From contig NZ_JXDG01000031.1 of assembly GCF_000820515.1 (NCBI RefSeq), forward strand, positions 51,464 to 115,463: a DNA stretch of 64,000 nt, written 5' to 3'. The stretch comes from Pseudomonas batumici (GTDB taxonomy: Bacteria; Pseudomonadota; Gammaproteobacteria; Pseudomonadales; Pseudomonadaceae). The notes beneath the pieces were generated by a model. That model was not told where the DNA came from. It worked only from the letters and a program-made list of their open reading frames with translations, and searched no databases. Below, piece by piece: positions 62,868 to 64,000 of this stretch (position 1 is its first letter; every line of letters begins with the position of its first letter). Both the position numbers and the translations under genes were made by a program.

Positions 62868-64000
62868 CACAAAACCTCGTTAACCATGTAATTAATATAC
62901 TGCGACGAACCAGGCTCTATATGCCAGCCACTTAAAAAGCTCCCATCCTCTTCCAGTATGACAACGACACTGGTATTGGGATTGAAGAACACCCTCGATC
63001 CCTTGGCATGATGGTAGGTTCCTTTTTCAATGGTAGCCTTGTCTCTGAGATGAACAAGAATTCCATCTCTGAATTTTGTCAGTGTTTCTGTATTGGAATT
63101 TTCTTCAGTTACCCCGAAAATTTTGGCATGAGCTTTAAATTTTCTTTGCAGTTGACGGCGAGTAAATATGCCTGAATCCAAAGACTCACTGAGCACCACA
63201 TAGATCGGTGGTAATCCCGAATCCGCAGGAAAAGTATAGATAGCATCGCGGATATCCCACTGATCCGCCGCCGGTAAGGGCTCGGCCTTCACCGCGATCG
63301 GGGTCAGCGTGACCCCCGTGTAGGTCGGGATCTCTACAGGTTGTACCGGTGTTACGGTGGAACTGTCACCGGGCACCGCAATCGGAAAAGTCAGGGTGAT
63401 CGGCGGCGTATCGGCCGTGGTGAAGGTATAGGCATTGGCCACGGGATCCAGTGTCAGGGCCCTGACCGGCACCTTTGGCGATAACCCGCCATTGGCTTGC
63501 GTGGCAATCACCGAGTACTTCGAGCGGTCGCCGTAAACCCGATACGGCAGATCCACCGTGCCACCGGCTGCCGCTATCTCCGGCAAATTTTCCGGCAAGT
63601 CCGGTATCAGGTCCTTGGCCGGCAGACTCAAGCTGGTCGGCGGATACAGGTCACTGTTGCCCAGCGAGGGTGAATACAGCAGCAGGCCGATACCCACCCC
63701 AGTGGCACGATCAAGCACAGCGCCGCCAAGGGCTTTCAGGGCCTGGATCCCTGCCTGGATGGCGGCCTCCAGCGTCAGACTGGAGCCCGCCGTAATCGCG
63801 ATGGTGCCTGCTGCCACGCTCAGCTGGGTTGTGCCTGCCGGCGCGAGCCTGAAGCTGTGTGCTTGCATCACCTTGCCTCGCGCTTCAGCCTCGGCTGCCA
63901 GCCGGGCCTGCTCTGCGGCGACTTCCCTTGCGCGCTCCGCCAGGGCGCCAAAGGCATTCGAGGTGACGGTCAGGTGTCTGGCTGACTCGGACTTCAGCAG
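62867..64000 (-). CDS. S-type bacteriocin with colicin-D-like tRNase domain (5' end beyond window)
   Basis: The C-terminal 377 residues are present; the frame is open to the right edge (LLKSESARHLTVTSNAFGAL and an alanine-rich helix AAEQARLAAEAEARGK). Next comes a Pyocin_S translocation domain (DLPYRVYGDRSKYSVIATQA through YTFPADSGLPPIYVVLSESL). The last 95 residues form the killing domain: FTRRQLQRKFKAHAKIFGVT, KGTYHHAKGSRVFFNP with the likely catalytic His, and DGSFLSGWHIEPG, the pattern of colicin D, which cuts tRNA-Arg anticodon loops. The receptor-binding domain and promoter lie outside. Local GC content is lower toward the 3' end, suggesting acquisition. Confidence 0.88.
   Translation of the reverse strand: MLKSESARHLTVTSNAFGALAERAREVAAEQARLAAEAEARGKVMQAHSFRLAPAGTTQLSVAAGTIAITAGSSLTLEAAIQAGIQALKALGGAVLDRATGVGIGLLLYSPSLGNSDLYPPTSLSLPAKDLIPDLPENLPEIAAAGGTVDLPYRVYGDRSKYSVIATQANGGLSPKVPVRALTLDPVANAYTFTTADTPPITLTFPIAVPGDSSTVTPVQPVEIPTYTGVTLTPIAVKAEPLPAADQWDIRDAIYTFPADSGLPPIYVVLSESLDSGIFTRRQLQRKFKAHAKIFGVTEENSNTETLTKFRDGILVHLRDKATIEKGTYHHAKGSRVFFNPNTSVVVILEEDGSFLSGWHIEPGSSQYINYMVNEVL

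Overview
The window is about 64 kb of GC-rich chromosome from a fluorescens-type Pseudomonas. The evidence is the gene content (LexA2-ImuA-ImuB-DnaE2 mutasome, AruH/AruI arginine catabolism, NrtR-controlled NAD salvage, AmpR/AmpC, Pyocin_S-type bacteriocin) and REP elements of the Pseudomonas type between genes. No rRNA, tRNA, CRISPR array, phage or insertion sequence was recognised. This placement rests on recognising protein families, not on a database search.

Layout. 1-6.3 kb: the end of a glutathione-transferase gene, then a four-gene SOS mutagenesis operon (lexA2-imuA-imuB-dnaE2, minus strand) with a palindromic LexA2-type operator. 6.5-8.3 kb: a compact two-gene locus, a small protein with a nitrile-hydratase/Os1348-like leader plus an HExxH-type putative peptide hydroxylase. 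This is the best candidate for an undescribed system (a RiPP). 8.3-31.2 kb: an arginine-catabolism region holding two BetI-like TetR regulators, an aspartoacylase-family gene, a basic amino acid ABC importer, an AruH aminotransferase fused in frame to the importer's ATPase, an aldehyde dehydrogenase, AruI, a response regulator and an acyl-CoA ligase/dehydrogenase/hydratase operon. A 1875-residue toxin-like gene sits in the middle. Four copies of an operator-like motif (TRAAC-N4-GTTCA) lie 50-75 bp before starts in this region and suggest one regulon.

31.4-38 kb: an MFS exporter, a Nudix hydrolase, and a divergent NAD-salvage cluster (pncA-pncB-nadE against nadD2-nrtR-Nudix) with two NrtR-type palindromes between the arms. 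38-41.5 kb: a secreted protein made of twelve 13-residue repeats, hemB, a hairpin-rich gap and small conserved genes. 41.5-44.7 kb: an RNA-repair operon (rtcB-rlaP-rtcA). 44.8-54 kb: a cysteine-cluster protein, a CBS-pair protein, two ArnT/PMT-type glycosyltransferases, DUF2867, MATE, a lipoprotein and a GT2 enzyme. 54-57.8 kb: ampR/ampC, a small conserved protein and an AraC regulator.

57.9-61.7 kb: a polyamine operon (gamma-glutamylpolyamine synthetase, periplasmic binding protein, FAD oxidase). 61.8-64 kb: the 3' end of an S-type bacteriocin with a colicin-D-like tRNase domain, its immunity gene, an Im2/Im9-type DNase immunity gene and a decayed second toxin/immunity cassette. Arginine and polyamine catabolism (8-31 kb and 58-62 kb) are metabolically linked. 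The tRNase bacteriocin and the RNA-repair operon are a suggestive but unproven pairing.
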